Shown here piece by piece: positions 8,316 to 16,210 of a DNA stretch of 64,000 nucleotides. The stretch comes from an uncultured Bacteroidales bacterium. Its GTDB lineage: Bacteria; Bacteroidota; Bacteroidia; Bacteroidales; UBA932. The translations under genes were made by a program, and so were the position numbers. Position 1 is the first letter of the stretch. The number at the start of each line of letters is the position of its first letter. Below the pieces are notes generated by a model. That model was not told the DNA's origin and did not search any database. It saw only the letters and a program-made list of their open reading frames with translations. Location: positions 344,089 through 408,088 of the forward strand of contig CAKVAS010000001.1 in assembly GCA_934725015.1 (NCBI GenBank), read 5' to 3'.

Positions 8316-9834
8316 AAGTAATTGTCTTTAAATGCCATTTGTAGTTTGTCTTTGACGCATTCTTGTAGGAGCCTTGATCAAAAATGGTGTTTCCATTGTC
8401 TGCAAAGTTAAAAATTCCGGATGTAAAATAACCATTATATGCGCCTCCCCATCCAAAATCACAATGAACCATTATATTATGCGTCTTTGTCCTTTTCTCC
8501 TCTACAAACTTGTCATTCTTATAGGTTCTTGTAGTAATGTCCCTCGAACGGTCAATATAACCGTCTATTATCCAGCCATGACTCGCCATCAAATCGTGAT
8601 TGTATTTTTCAGTCTGCGGAATTGAGCAGATGAACACAGGAGCGGACGCTTTAAGTGACTTTAGGACAGCCGTCGTTGAATAATCCTTATATTCAACATT
8701 GCCATATCCCATCTTTCTCAAGAATGACGCGGCACGTGACGGGAATGTAAAGGTTCCTCCGTAAAAATACCATGAATGACACCCTTCTGCAATCTTTTTC
8801 AGCAAAGCGGCGGCTTGTCTGTCAAAATCTGTTCCACCGCCTTTGATTGTTTCCCAATTGACGCTTGTACCACCGTAAGTCACGGTACTCGGAAACTCGC
8901 AATGAGCCATAATCTTTGCAAGGGAAAGAGGTACACATCCGGCAGAAGCTTTACACTTATCCCCAAATGCAATCCATTTCCTCACGGTCGGAAACCAATC
9001 ATTGAATGGGGAATCCTGATGCCATGGCTTCGCAAATGGAAGCATCGGATTAACCAATGTGTCAAAAATCGGAGCAGACTTGAAAGTCACGATTCTTATA
9101 TTATCCGAGTTTCCTCCGTCTTCGCTTTTATCCTCTAGGTCGCCTGTTATTTTGTCCCTGACACTATTTTTCGCATAATCAATAATTCGTTGCTCTAAAA
9201 AGGGTGAATCCTGTTCAATTTTTTTAGCTGAACTTCCTAAGTTTGAATCCGTATTCGGCAAATATCCGCCCTCCAGAGTCAAGTCTCCGACCAAAAACTC
9301 TCCCGTGCTCTCATCGCAAAGAGAGAATGTGTTCGGATTGAGGTACCGCTCTCCGTTCTCATCAACTACTATTCCGTCTCCGGTTTTAGGAAAATCGTCA
9401 TATATGCGTCTCGATGAGGCAAGGCTGCCCGAGGTGCTTACTCTTGCCCTGTTTCCGGAATCATAGACAGCGATGACATCCGCCTCAATTCTGTCATCAG
9501 CTGCCAAAATCGCATAACCGTCATTGTCTTCAAAGTTTACTACATACAGAAGCTCGTCACAATCATTTGCATCCGCAGACGATTTTGTCATCAACTCCGC
9601 CGCATATACCATGCTGACATCCTTTATTTTACGGGCACGGCGTTGTAATCCGGATTTTGTTGCGACATTGTCGAAATTATACAGAAAGTTTTCGAGATTC
9701 GCCAAGGCCTCTTTAACAGGAATTGTGTGCGGCGGCGCAACATCTCTGATTTCGCTCTGCCGCTGTGATTCTTTCGCGCACGATACTGAAAAGATTGCGC
9801 AAAGAGTTAAAAACAAGATAACTTTGTGCTTCAT
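8302..9834 (-). CDS. Secreted C10 (streptopain-type) cysteine peptidase
   Basis: 510 residues from the ATG at 9834 (an ATG at 9843 is also in frame). Lipobox Cys at about residue 19 (FSVSC). Residues 35-125 form the Spi/C10 prodomain (LLYVVNFEDNDGYAILAADD). The peptidase domain starts near residue 265. Catalytic Cys is about residue 300 in ASAGCVPLSLAKIM and catalytic His about 419 in ASHGWIIDGY, followed by CDFGWGG, so the active site is complete. A long linker (residues 150-260) separates prodomain and protease. It is the second gene of an operon led by the DUF3244 gene. Known relatives (SpeB, interpain, Bfp1-4) degrade host proteins; the target here is unknown. Confidence 0.9.
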   Translation of the reverse strand: MKHKVILFLTLCAIFSVSCAKESQRQSEIRDVAPPHTIPVKEALANLENFLYNFDNVATKSGLQRRARKIKDVSMVYAAELMTKSSADANDCDELLYVVNFEDNDGYAILAADDRIEADVIAVYDSGNRARVSTSGSLASSRRIYDDFPKTGDGIVVDENGERYLNPNTFSLCDESTGEFLVGDLTLEGGYLPNTDSNLGSSAKKIEQDSPFLEQRIIDYAKNSVRDKITGDLEDKSEDGGNSDNIRIVTFKSAPIFDTLVNPMLPFAKPWHQDSPFNDWFPTVRKWIAFGDKCKASAGCVPLSLAKIMAHCEFPSTVTYGGTSVNWETIKGGGTDFDRQAAALLKKIAEGCHSWYFYGGTFTFPSRAASFLRKMGYGNVEYKDYSTTAVLKSLKASAPVFICSIPQTEKYNHDLMASHGWIIDGYIDRSRDITTRTYKNDKFVEEKRTKTHNIMVHCDFGWGGAYNGYFTSGIFNFADNGNTIFDQGSYKNASKTNYKWHLKTITYDKP

Positions 9835-9858
9835 ATTAAACATTATTTTTAAGGTTTG

Positions 9859-10254
9859 TTATTCAACGGTAAACGTCCCCTCTCCATAGAGGTAGGTGCC
9901 CCAGACCACGAGGGTGTAGGTTCCTTTAGCGGAAGGAACCTGAAGGATGAGGGATTCATATTCGTAGCCCTCGGAAGTTTCGGAGGCTACGACCCGATTG
10001 CGGGAATCGAGGACATAGACTGTCGTTGGACCAGCCTCGAATAAATCCACGAAGATTGTCGCGTCCGAAAGGAAAGCCCGAACATCCGGAGACAGGTCGC
10101 GCGGTTCCTTTATCTTGCTCTTGTCCTTGAGCTTTCTGATAGCGATTTCAGATGGATTAGTTGGACCGTCCTGAAGAAATGATGTTTCGGCGAAAGAGGC
10201 CGAAGGTATAGCCATGAATAGTAAGGCTACAACAAGTTTTGCTATGCGTTTCAT
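9859..10254 (-). CDS. DUF3244 small secreted protein, copy 1
   Basis: 131 residues from the ATG at 10254; a frame-extending ATG at 10299 lies inside the promoter. Signal peptide ends near SFAET. The mature part has an Arg/Lys/Asp-rich linker (IRKLKDKSKIKEPRDLSPD) and a beta-sandwich of DUF3244 type: FVDLFEAGPTTVYVLDSRN, then ASETSEGYEYESL, then GTYTLVVWGTYLYGEGTF. The fold pattern resembles the C-terminal sorting domain of the type IX secretion system, but here it stands alone. It is nearly identical to the copy at 15588-15983. It has its own promoter and leads the C10 peptidase operon. Confidence 0.85.
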   Translation of the reverse strand: MKRIAKLVVALLFMAIPSASFAETSFLQDGPTNPSEIAIRKLKDKSKIKEPRDLSPDVRAFLSDATIFVDLFEAGPTTVYVLDSRNRVVASETSEGYEYESLILQVPSAKGTYTLVVWGTYLYGEGTFTVE

Positions 10255-10275
10255 CGTTCTGTGATTAAATTTTTG

Positions 10276-10307
10276 CAAAACTATATCACAAAAATTCAAT
10301 ATGCAAA
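10276..10307 (-). promoter_or_regulatory. Promoter of the DUF3244/C10 operon (TTTG-N20-TAGTTTTG)
   Basis: TTTG at 10304-10307 and TAGTTTTG at 10276-10283 on the minus strand, with a 20-nt spacer. The same architecture is conserved at the second copy (16007-16038), inside an otherwise diverged spacer. Confidence 0.78.
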
Positions 10308-10477
10308 CATGGCGTTCCCATCACGATATTACCTTATAATAAATTGGTAATCAGGTTATTAAATAAGAATACAATCCACAATTTCGCAATTTGAGCGATT
10401 TTAATCAACAAATTGGCCTTCAGTAACTTAACCCGATTTCTCTTGGGAAACGAAAATCTGGAGCCATAGTCCGCTGA

Positions 10478-10902
10478 CTACTCTGCCGAAGACTCAAACA
10501 TCTTAAATATGAGTTCAGGAAGATTGCGTTCCGTGTTTTTTATCTTCAGTTTCGCACGTATCGCTGAATTTGTCCGATAGACAACCTTGAGAGGAATGGA
10601 GAGAAAATCGGAAATATCCTGACTGTTCATCCCGGACGCATATAGACAGCAATAAAACACTTCTGATTTGGTTGCTCTGGAAGACGGAATTATTGATGAA
10701 ATTCTTTTCTCCGAACATTTTGTTTCCGCATTGTTTGAAAACACTGAAATGGAAGCCATTGCTATGTTGCGAACTTCAGTTTCTGACCGCAACAGTTCAT
10801 TTTGAAGCGATGAAATGGCCTCTTCTCCGTTAGGCTGACCTGCTTTCTTGCACGACAAGAGGGCAAGAAGAATAAAAAGATTGTAAAGAAATGTTTTCTC
10901 AT
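10478..10902 (-). pseudogene. Chimeric remnant: C10 peptidase 5' end fused to the HTH tail of the membrane regulator
   Basis: The 5' part (10902 to about 10660) matches the start of the C10 gene at 7612, including NGEEAIS..QNELLRS and AMASISVFSNNAETKCSEKR. The 3' part (about 10655 to 10478) matches the last 60 codons of the regulator at 16211-17881 (YCCLYASGMNSQDISDFLS onward). The junction falls where both parents have a short TTTTAT/ATTATTG-like sequence. The original ATG at 10902 no longer reads through, because one C is missing in the signal peptide codons relative to the 7612 gene. Only an internal ATG at 10858 leaves the fusion open. It marks a deletion that joined a peptidase gene to a regulator gene, and is probably not functional. 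Confidence 0.82.
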
Positions 10903-10967
10903 AAAACTTAGCATTACGTGGTTTGAATTATTTATGTTCCGGAAATCTTCTATAAGTTACACGATGT

Positions 10968-12617
10968 CTAATCCTTGCAGGGAAGTATAGTGCAGGTGAA
11001 GCAATCGCCCGTGGTATAGGATGAAACAGTGTATTTGCCTGTATCCGGATTGTAACCTTTAATGCATTTGTCACCGTACAGAACATGAAAGAGTCCCATA
11101 TCATCATCATTTTCGTGCCTCCTGATTGTTACATTGGCAGATGTAGGTTTTTCTTGAGAACCTGTCCATCCAAGTTTTAACTTCGCTGTAACATTCTCAG
11201 ACAAACCGGCTTCTGTCCCTGTTTTGACATATTCCGAATCAGCTCGTCTCGTGTCTATGGATTGTGTCAGATACTTTATATTTCCGGAATCTTCCTCAGA
11301 AACCAAGACAGTATAGCCAGAATTGATAAGGAGATCCCATGTCGGGAATGCCTGCGCATTATCTGGATAATACCATTTCGGGGACAGAGTCGTCTCATCT
11401 CGTTTTGACAGTTTGTATTGCCATGTGACATACCATTTAATCATTGTCGAGCCCCATGTCTCCTTTGATATTGAATGCGGTTTTATCGTGAACAAATCCT
11501 TGGCACGCACGCTATAATACGACTTGCTGAAAAGAGTCGGCACCCCATTGTCGTTCCCCGTATATACCTCAATGCAGATTTCCAATGCACCATCCGCCCA
11601 CAAATGCGAGTAAATCTGGGCAACAGTCGGCTCCGGACGCTTACCGCCGTTGTCATCCGTGTCAAATACATTCTCGAATTTTCTGTCAGCAGATTCGTCA
11701 AAAAGACTGTTAAAGGCGCGGGGATTGATTTTAAAGCGCAACATCAGCGGCTTTACATTGCTTTTCAGTTTCCCAATCGAGGAATTGGAGGTCATTCCAT
11801 AATAAATGTAGTCATTCTGGCAAGCATAGGAATTAGTTTTGAAATAATCGTATGCCCGGATGATGTCAATATTTATAGTGTCTAAAACAGCCGATGACAA
11901 TTCATCGGAACTGTCTTCCTCATCCTGTCCCTTAATCCAGCCAAAGGAATACTTTCCGGTGTATCTAATATCTTTTGTCACAGGTTCATTTTTTGAACCG
12001 TCGAAAGCGTCGTCAATGAAATGAAAGGTCTGCTCGCCGCTCTTTGTCTTTGCATCGGCAGATATTCGTTCATTGGATTTGACGACAAACACAGCTCCGC
12101 CCGGAATTGAGCCATCTTCAAGTTCTCCACAATCATATCCGTTTACAAACAGTTCCTTACAACTATCATTCAAGCGCTTGTATGTCACAACCGCTCTACT
12201 GTCAGAGGTGTTCCAGTTCTCGGCACAGAAGCCCTGAGGGTCAAGCCATGTCAGGTCCGGCACCAATATGGTCAAGGTCGGGACTGCATTCTCAATATCG
12301 CTGACATCACCTCCAAGATACTGGCAGACTACATCGCGGAAACTACGGCTGCCATCGATCTGAGAACTTTTGACAAAAGGATAGAATACATCATAATCGT
12401 TGTCCACCTGTTTCAGAGCCTCCCTTTTAAGGAACTCACGGACAGGCTGTTCTGAGCAAATGGCCTTTGACAGGGCTACAGAAAAATTACGCAGTGCTGT
12501 GTCCTCATCAATGACATTCACGAGCCTTGCCTCTTCCGGCATAACGCCCTGCTCTTTCACGCACGCTGAAGACAAAAGTACGCAAAGAATTGAAAACAAG
12601 ATAATCTTATGTTTCAT
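10968..12617 (-). CDS. Large lipoprotein of unknown function, paralogue of the gene at 628-2274
   Basis: 549 residues from the ATG at 12617 (a further ATG at 12632 is in frame but sits before the typical MKHKIILF start). Lipobox Cys at about residue 19 (LLSSAC). It matches the 628-2274 product along its whole length, with the N-terminal third almost identical at the DNA level. Near the C-terminus it repeats the hairpin-like pattern (YVKTGTEAGLSENVTAKLKL), followed by GWTGSQEKPTS, where the paralogue has KSTS. Divergence is concentrated in the second half. It is the last gene of the operon led by the second DUF3244 copy. It and its paralogue point in opposite directions, about 8.7 kb apart. 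Confidence 0.72.
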   Translation of the reverse strand: MKHKIILFSILCVLLSSACVKEQGVMPEEARLVNVIDEDTALRNFSVALSKAICSEQPVREFLKREALKQVDNDYDVFYPFVKSSQIDGSRSFRDVVCQYLGGDVSDIENAVPTLTILVPDLTWLDPQGFCAENWNTSDSRAVVTYKRLNDSCKELFVNGYDCGELEDGSIPGGAVFVVKSNERISADAKTKSGEQTFHFIDDAFDGSKNEPVTKDIRYTGKYSFGWIKGQDEEDSSDELSSAVLDTINIDIIRAYDYFKTNSYACQNDYIYYGMTSNSSIGKLKSNVKPLMLRFKINPRAFNSLFDESADRKFENVFDTDDNGGKRPEPTVAQIYSHLWADGALEICIEVYTGNDNGVPTLFSKSYYSVRAKDLFTIKPHSISKETWGSTMIKWYVTWQYKLSKRDETTLSPKWYYPDNAQAFPTWDLLINSGYTVLVSEEDSGNIKYLTQSIDTRRADSEYVKTGTEAGLSENVTAKLKLGWTGSQEKPTSANVTIRRHENDDDMGLFHVLYGDKCIKGYNPDTGKYTVSSYTTGDCFTCTILPCKD

Positions 12618-12645
12618 GATAATTGTCCCCAATTGTTCATTGTTA

Positions 12646-13116
12646 CTATTCAGAATCAGTCAAATCATCGTTTCCGATGTCATACACCCATTTGATCTGG
12701 CCTGTGGAAAAGTTTACATTGTCGAAAATGACATATTTCCGCCAGCTGCTCTCCTTGAAGAAGTTATGCTCGCCAGGCTTGTCCTTGTCGGTAGAGTAAT
12801 CCAATGTACGCAGTAAAGTCCCGTCTTCATCATATATGCGGACGATTCTGGAACCATCCATATCCTCTATTAAGTCCTCAAATTTAGGCATTCTGTCCCA
12901 AGTAAAAGATATGAGATGTGGACCGATTCGCACCGAATCTTCAGGAGCCACGACCTCTATTTCTGAAGACTCCAAGTTCCAGATTTGAGCATAAGAGATA
13001 CCAATGACTCGTTCCGTTGTATTCTTTAGGTACCAATCCATCCCATTTTTGTATAAAGGCGGATCGCACATCAGAAAAAGCATTGTTGATAACAATAGTG
13101 TAAAAAGATGTTTCAT
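12646..13116 (-). CDS. Small lipoprotein, possible partner of the metallopeptidase-like protein
   Basis: 156 residues, N-terminal hydrophobic stretch ending at a Cys near residue 17 (FLMC followed by DPP). An Asp after the lipid Cys is notable because in other bacteria it causes inner-membrane retention. The mature part shows immunoglobulin-like beta strands (GMDWYLKNTTERVIGISY, EIEVVAPEDSVRIGP). No family is recognised. It overlaps the gene upstream by ATGA, so it is translationally coupled to the HExxH protein. It is followed after 28 nt by the large lipoprotein. Confidence 0.62.
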   Translation of the reverse strand: MKHLFTLLLSTMLFLMCDPPLYKNGMDWYLKNTTERVIGISYAQIWNLESSEIEVVAPEDSVRIGPHLISFTWDRMPKFEDLIEDMDGSRIVRIYDEDGTLLRTLDYSTDKDKPGEHNFFKESSWRKYVIFDNVNFSTGQIKWVYDIGNDDLTDSE

Positions 13117-14930
13117 TTCAGACTAAAATTGATTTGTGAGTTTCTGGTAACTACGAACGGGGCATTTATCGTCACCGAATTTCCAATAAGAGTCAGTGTC
13201 GCATTATTCGTGACCGTTACGTTCGTTACCTCAATATTGTTTCCGTCAATAGTTGAAGAAGTTGCTATGGTTTGATCCCTTATGACATCATTGTTGGCGG
13301 GCTTTTCTACGGTGGGAGTTATATCATTATTTTTGAACACAGCCTCTATCTCGTCTGCTTTAGACGGGCATTTTGCATACAATTTCTCGACAAGAGAGTC
13401 ATAAGTCGTTACTTCAGGACGCAGGCAGTCGAATATCTGCTGTGGTGTCATTGTTCCATTTTTAATCAATTGCCAAAACACAGAAGTCTTTATCCATTTA
13501 TCCATATTATCTTGCGGACATTTTTCTCCCATTACAAGCCCATATTTTCTGTATTGTAAATAATACCCCATTGTATATCCCCACATTTCTCCAATACCGC
13601 AGACCTCATGATTGAAGCCGGTGCCGTTCCCATAACAACCGTAGGTAATTATATAATTGATATAATCCGTCCAATACTCGCTTCCCACTTGACTGAAATG
13701 ACTGGAATGTGACATCTCATGATTCACCGTCTCATATATACCATTATATGTTGAAGAGCTACTTGCACCAATTGTAATATCAGGCATCAAGCCCATAAAC
13801 GGTCTGATTATCATATTGGGGATAAGCATATAGAATGCTTTTATGGCATCAGAGAGAGTTTTACCGGTACGAAATGTTATGAAATGCGCAATTCTTCGCA
13901 ACATAGGTGTTGAAGAACGGTCATAATCACTAAATCTCCATATTTTCAGGTCTTCAGGAGGAGGAAGGATTCCCAATGATTCGCATGAATCATAGTATTC
14001 ATACGCGGCATTGTTGATTGCGGCAAACGGCCATGCTTCATTGTTCTTGTCTATATTCAACGAATATCCGCCTTTTTCATGTTTGCCCATCTTATGGCTG
14101 GCGACGGCAAGAGGCCCCCACTTTCCCCACAGACTGAATCCGCTACTATTCTTAAAATGTATTGAATAGTATGGTTTTATCGCAAACTTTTTGTCGGTTA
14201 TTGCATAGTGGCCATTTTCATCAGTATAGGTTGAAGACCATTTTATGAGTGTATGGCATCTAATCCTGACGCCTTTTACTGGGACATAGGCATTAATCTT
14301 ATCATCCAGCACTTTGATTGTTCCACTCGGGTATGCCGCGGCTCTTGTGAGAGGTTCTATGGCATACCCCATTTTTTCAAATGCCGCCTCCTCCACAGAA
14401 ATCGAAGTTCCGGCTTTTGTGGAAACTATCTGTTCATTCTCCTCAGGAATGTAGCACTCTTCAATGATTTCGTGTCTTATGCCCTCCGGAAAAACGAAAT
14501 CCGGTTTGACTGTAGTATAAAGCCACGAAAAATCACCTTCCTCTCGTGTCGGATCGACATAGACTTCACCCTCATCAAGTTCTATATCCAACGGTGAATC
14601 AAACAACTCCAGCCCATAATTATCCACCAGAGAGTTCAACTGGAGACTGTCTGCCGGCAGGAAACGGACATACAAATCGGTAGGTTCCAAGGTTCTTTGC
14701 AGACCGTTTTCATCATAGACGGCCTGCATGACATCGATGGCATAGGGATTAGGCAGGACGGTATATTCATTCTGTTCTATATCGCCGCCGGAACGAGTCA
14801 TAACCGTCCCATTTTCAGTCGCTGGTTCCGTTTTTTCCTGCAATAGTTCCTCTTCCAACGTGTTGTTGCAGGAATAGAAAGCGAGCGACAAAATCAATCC
14901 CCCAAATAAGGCTTTGCACACTTTACGCAT
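13113..14930 (-). CDS. Putative zinc metallopeptidase lipoprotein (HExxH)
   Basis: 605 residues, lipobox Cys21 (AFYSC). Residues 200-260 look like a carboxypeptidase-regulatory or Ig-like module (GTIKVLDDKINAYVPVKGVRI, with an ENGHYAITD turn). The zinc signature HEMSH is at residues 404-408, followed by SSHF. A Glu in GIGEMWGY near 448 is a plausible third ligand, which would make it gluzincin-like; this assignment is inference. The C-terminus after residue 550 is a Thr/Asn/Val-rich strand series (NVTVTNNATLTLIGNSVTI). It starts 7 nt after the S74-type gene and is coupled by ATGA to the next lipoprotein. I know no named family for the full protein. Confidence 0.68.
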   Translation of the reverse strand: MRKVCKALFGGLILSLAFYSCNNTLEEELLQEKTEPATENGTVMTRSGGDIEQNEYTVLPNPYAIDVMQAVYDENGLQRTLEPTDLYVRFLPADSLQLNSLVDNYGLELFDSPLDIELDEGEVYVDPTREEGDFSWLYTTVKPDFVFPEGIRHEIIEECYIPEENEQIVSTKAGTSISVEEAAFEKMGYAIEPLTRAAAYPSGTIKVLDDKINAYVPVKGVRIRCHTLIKWSSTYTDENGHYAITDKKFAIKPYYSIHFKNSSGFSLWGKWGPLAVASHKMGKHEKGGYSLNIDKNNEAWPFAAINNAAYEYYDSCESLGILPPPEDLKIWRFSDYDRSSTPMLRRIAHFITFRTGKTLSDAIKAFYMLIPNMIIRPFMGLMPDITIGASSSSTYNGIYETVNHEMSHSSHFSQVGSEYWTDYINYIITYGCYGNGTGFNHEVCGIGEMWGYTMGYYLQYRKYGLVMGEKCPQDNMDKWIKTSVFWQLIKNGTMTPQQIFDCLRPEVTTYDSLVEKLYAKCPSKADEIEAVFKNNDITPTVEKPANNDVIRDQTIATSSTIDGNNIEVTNVTVTNNATLTLIGNSVTINAPFVVTRNSQINFSLK

Positions 14931-14937
14931 GACAGAA

Positions 14938-15561
14938 TCATTTTATGTCAGACTTCAATGCATCCACCTCTTCCTGAAGTGACTTCACGGCATCAATCAG
15001 AACCGGTATCAATGAGATGTAGTCAACAAGCTTCCGCCCCTCATCGTCTGTAAATACAAGATTAGGCAATACGGCTTCAAGTTCTTGTGCCAAAAGACCA
15101 AATTCAACATTGTCTCCGGTAAATTCGTTGCTTGCGGCGGCCCTCGCCTGATTCCCAACGAAGTTGTATGAAACAGGACGAAGCCTCTTTATTATATCCA
15201 TGCCCTTACTGAGATTTCTGATGCCGGTTTTTGCCCTTGCATCCGAATAATTCAGGACCTGCTGAACCTGAATCTTGTTGAATGTGCCCGACTGTGAGTT
15301 ATAGAATACAACTTGGTCGTTATGTCCAGCCATACGAGGTGCGCCTGAAGTAGTACAGTCGATTTGAAAGAATCGCCCGTTGCCTGCTGTAAAATACATA
15401 CCGGTTGTCATTGCTGAAATGGTATAGTATTTATACGGCTCAACTGTGCCGAGGGTCAGTTTATTTGATTCATAACGAATCTGTGCCGAGGCATTGGACA
15501 TTGAAAATGACAGGAATGACGCGATTACGGCCATTGACAGAATGAAAATCTTGTTTTTCAT
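14938..15561 (-). CDS. Secreted protein with C-terminal S74 (intramolecular chaperone) domain
   Basis: 207 residues with a signal peptide (cleaved near NASAQ). The second half is the Peptidase_S74 type. It has SDARAKTGIRNL with Ser106 and Lys111 in the positions of the Ser-Lys dyad, then IIKRLRPVSYNF, FGLLAQELEAVLP, and the closing helix LIPVLIDAVKSLQEEVDALK. In phage tail spikes this domain trimerises the protein and cuts itself off. Bacteroidetes carry many secreted versions with short N-termini like this one, whose role is open. It lies between the DUF3244 gene and the metallopeptidase gene in one operon. A phage origin is unlikely because no other phage gene is near. Confidence 0.83.
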   Translation of the reverse strand: MKNKIFILSMAVIASFLSFSMSNASAQIRYESNKLTLGTVEPYKYYTISAMTTGMYFTAGNGRFFQIDCTTSGAPRMAGHNDQVVFYNSQSGTFNKIQVQQVLNYSDARAKTGIRNLSKGMDIIKRLRPVSYNFVGNQARAAASNEFTGDNVEFGLLAQELEAVLPNLVFTDDEGRKLVDYISLIPVLIDAVKSLQEEVDALKSDIK

Positions 15562-15587
15562 AATAAATGTTTGATAGTGTTATTATA

Positions 15588-15983
15588 TTATTCAACGGTA
15601 AACGTCCCCTCTCCATAGAGGTAGGTGCCCCAGACCACAAGGGTGTAGCTGCCTTCGGCGGATGGTATCTGGATGGTGAGGGACTCGTACTCGTAGCCCT
15701 CGGAAGTTTCGGAGGCGACGACCTGATTGCGGGAGTCGAGGACATAGACTGTCGTGGGGCCTGCTTCAAATAAATCCACGAAGACCGTCGCGTCCGAAAG
15801 GAAAGCCCGGGCATCCGGAGACAGGTCGCGCGGTTCCTTTATCTTGCTCTTGTCCTTGAGCTTTCTGATAGCGATTTCAGATGGATTTGTTGGACCGTCC
15901 TGAAGAAATGATGTTTCGGCGAAAGAGGCCGAAGGAAGTGCCAGAAATAGTAAGGCCACAAAATGTTTTGCTATGCGTTTCAT
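15588..15983 (-). CDS. DUF3244 small secreted protein, copy 2
   Basis: 131 residues, differing from the copy at 9859-10254 at only a handful of positions (for example SEIAIRKLKDKSKIKEPRDL is the same in both). Signal peptide ends near SFAET; the beta-sandwich closes with VVWGTYLYGEGTF. The gene, its promoter and the DNA upstream into the regulator's last codons form one duplicated segment. Here it leads the S74/metallopeptidase/lipoprotein operon and lies directly downstream of the intact regulator. That gives the cassette order regulator, DUF3244, secreted products. The function is unknown. Confidence 0.85.
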   Translation of the reverse strand: MKRIAKHFVALLFLALPSASFAETSFLQDGPTNPSEIAIRKLKDKSKIKEPRDLSPDARAFLSDATVFVDLFEAGPTTVYVLDSRNQVVASETSEGYEYESLTIQIPSAEGSYTLVVWGTYLYGEGTFTVE

Positions 15984-16006
15984 TGTTCTGTGAATTAAAT
16001 TTTTCG

Positions 16007-16038
16007 CAAAGCTATATCACAAGAATTCAATATGCAAA
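16007..16038 (-). promoter_or_regulatory. Promoter of the second DUF3244 operon (TTTG-N20-TAGCTTTG)
   Basis: TTTG at 16035-16038 and TAGCTTTG at 16007-16014 on the minus strand, spacer 20 nt. It aligns base for base with the promoter at 10276-10307. Confidence 0.78.
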
Positions 16039-16163
16039 CCGGCCGTTTCCAAGGAGATATTGTCTTATAATAAATTGGTAATCAGATTGTTAAATAGACA
16101 AATACCACACAACTTTGTAATTTGAGCAATTTTAGACAACATATTTACTATCAATAACTTGAC

Positions 16164-16193
16164 CCCCATTTCTCTTGGGAAACGAAAATGGGG
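16164..16193 (-). terminator. Hairpin after the membrane regulator gene
   Basis: CCCCATTT (16164-16171) pairs with AAATGGGG (16186-16193) just past the regulator stop. There is no T tract. The matching stem at the first copy (near 10430) has lost its pairing. Confidence 0.45.
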
Positions 16194-16210
16194 ATTCATA
16201 GCCCTGCGGA

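Noticed and set aside
14938..15561. S74 domain as a sign of a prophage
   Set aside because: No capsid, tail, integrase or lysis gene is near; short secreted S74 proteins are common in Bacteroidetes.
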